Origin: Phytoactinopolyspora endophytica
Lineage (GTDB): Bacteria > Actinomycetota > Actinomycetes > Jiangellales > Jiangellaceae
Direction of reading: 5' to 3'
Assembly: GCF_004138495.1 (NCBI RefSeq)
Contig: NZ_ML142860.1
Location: 78,495-85,440, forward strand
DNA: 6,946 nucleotides
The position numbers and the translations under genes were made by a program. How positions within the stretch are numbered: the first letter of the stretch is position 1; each line of letters opens with the position of its first letter. The notes under the pieces are model-generated. The model had not been told where the DNA came from. It did no database searches and saw nothing but the letters and a program-made list of their open reading frames with translations. Of the stretch, positions 6,271 to 6,946 are shown one piece after another.

Positions 6271-6946
6271 ATGAGGGTAATGCTCGAGGCGTTGAGCGAG
6301 TTCGGCGATACGATCTTGGAGTACGCCGAGGACGCGATGTCGTCGCCGTGGATCTACGCGCTCATTTTCGCGCTGGCGCTCCTCGACGCGTTCTTTCCTG
6401 TCGTGCCGGGGGAGACACTGGTCATCACCGCCGGCGTGTTCGCCGCGAGCGGCGAGCCCTCGCTGCTGCTGGTGATCGTGGCGGCAGCCTTGGGGGCATT
6501 CCTAGGAGACCACACGTCGTATGCCATCGGACGGACGGCGGGGGCACGCCTCCGGAGCCGTTTCCTCGGAGGTAAACGGGCAGAAGCGGCGTTCACGTGG
6601 GCGTCCGAAGCGCTGATCCGCCGGGGCGGGCTGATACTCGTCGTGGCCCGTTACATCCCCGGCGGACGGACGGCCGTGACTCTGACCTGCGGTACCGTCG
6701 GCTACCCATTGCGGAAGTTCAGCTTCTTCGACATGATCGCGGCGCTGTCCTGGGGCATCTACTCGGGCTTGATCGGTTACTTCGGCGGCATGGCCTTCGA
6801 GGACGACCCGCTCAGGGGGCTCATCCTGGGGCTCGGCATCGCGCTCGGCATCACGGCGATCGTCGAGATCGTGCGGCACGTTGTCAACCGGCGCAGACGT
6901 GCTAACGGCTCGGTCGTTGAGACAGCCCCCGGTGTCGACGACGCCG
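6271..6946 (+). CDS. DedA/VTT-domain integral membrane protein (3' end off the window)
   Basis: This is a member of the DedA (SNARE-associated/VTT) family of inner-membrane proteins, implicated in lipid carrier recycling and membrane homeostasis. The exact substrate here is unknown. 225 codons are present. The family marks are clear: FFPVVPGE at 41-48 in the first re-entrant segment, GAFLGDHTSYAIGR at 75-88, and RYIPGGRTAVTLTCG at 127-141 in the second re-entrant segment with its conserved arginines (127 and 133). Hydrophobic helices follow at about 150-172 and 183-201, then a basic stretch (NRRRR, 206-210) and a polar tail. The gene is nearly complete for the family's usual size of roughly 200-220 aa. 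An in-frame TAG at 6253 limits the start to 6271 or 6280. The first ATG has only GGA 7 nt upstream, while the second has AGGG 9 nt upstream, so the start is ambiguous by three codons. A large gap separates it from gcvP, so it is probably transcribed independently. Confidence 0.93.
   Translation, partial: MRVMLEALSEFGDTILEYAEDAMSSPWIYALIFALALLDAFFPVVPGETLVITAGVFAASGEPSLLLVIVAAALGAFLGDHTSYAIGRTAGARLRSRFLGGKRAEAAFTWASEALIRRGGLILVVARYIPGGRTAVTLTCGTVGYPLRKFSFFDMIAALSWGIYSGLIGYFGGMAFEDDPLRGLILGLGIALGITAIVEIVRHVVNRRRRANGSVVETAPGVDDA

Noticed and set aside
1..6946. An undescribed multi-gene system such as defence, biosynthesis or a mobile island.
   Set aside because: All four genes belong to well-known families with intact motifs and no shared operon across the two strands. 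Composition looks even along the window, and nothing points to transfer or to a new system.

Overview
The window is high-GC DNA with strong G/C preference at third codon positions, GTG starts next to GAG-rich ribosome binding sites, and a single-aptamer glycine riboswitch in front of a full-length gcvP. Together these suggest an actinobacterial chromosome. I cannot name the genus from the sequence alone. The content looks like ordinary chromosomal housekeeping and ion-transport genes. I see no phage, transposon, CRISPR, tRNA or rRNA signal.

Layout. (1) Positions 1-1051, minus strand: the first 350 codons of a TrkH/KtrB-type potassium channel subunit, whose C-terminus lies off the left edge. 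(2) Positions 1147-2511, minus strand: a complete paralogue of the same family (454 aa), 95 nt upstream of the first in transcription order. The two are 71% identical by hand count over 323 residues. (3) Positions 2512-2907: a divergent intergenic region holding a candidate promoter, a well-formed glycine riboswitch aptamer (about 2712-2805) and the gcvP ribosome binding site. (4) Positions 2908-5781, plus strand: gcvP, the 957-aa glycine decarboxylase P-protein, with all signature motifs intact. (5) Positions 5782-6270: an unusually long (489 nt) non-coding gap that is rich in repeats. It holds a perfect 22-bp inverted repeat whose arms are themselves hairpins, a 17-nt direct repeat containing CACGTG, an odd-length palindrome and another 8-bp stem. 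(6) Positions 6271-6946, plus strand: a DedA/VTT-family membrane protein that runs off the right edge.

How the genes relate. The two channel subunits are probably co-transcribed leftwards and would need a TrkA/KtrA-type RCK partner, which is not in the window and may lie beyond the left edge. gcvP stands alone. Its partners GcvT, GcvH and lipoamide dehydrogenase are not here, and the riboswitch would couple its expression to glycine. The DedA gene appears to be its own transcription unit. No convincing undescribed multi-gene system is present. The least explained parts are the repeat-rich 5782-6270 gap and the diverged selectivity filter in the left-hand channel paralogue.
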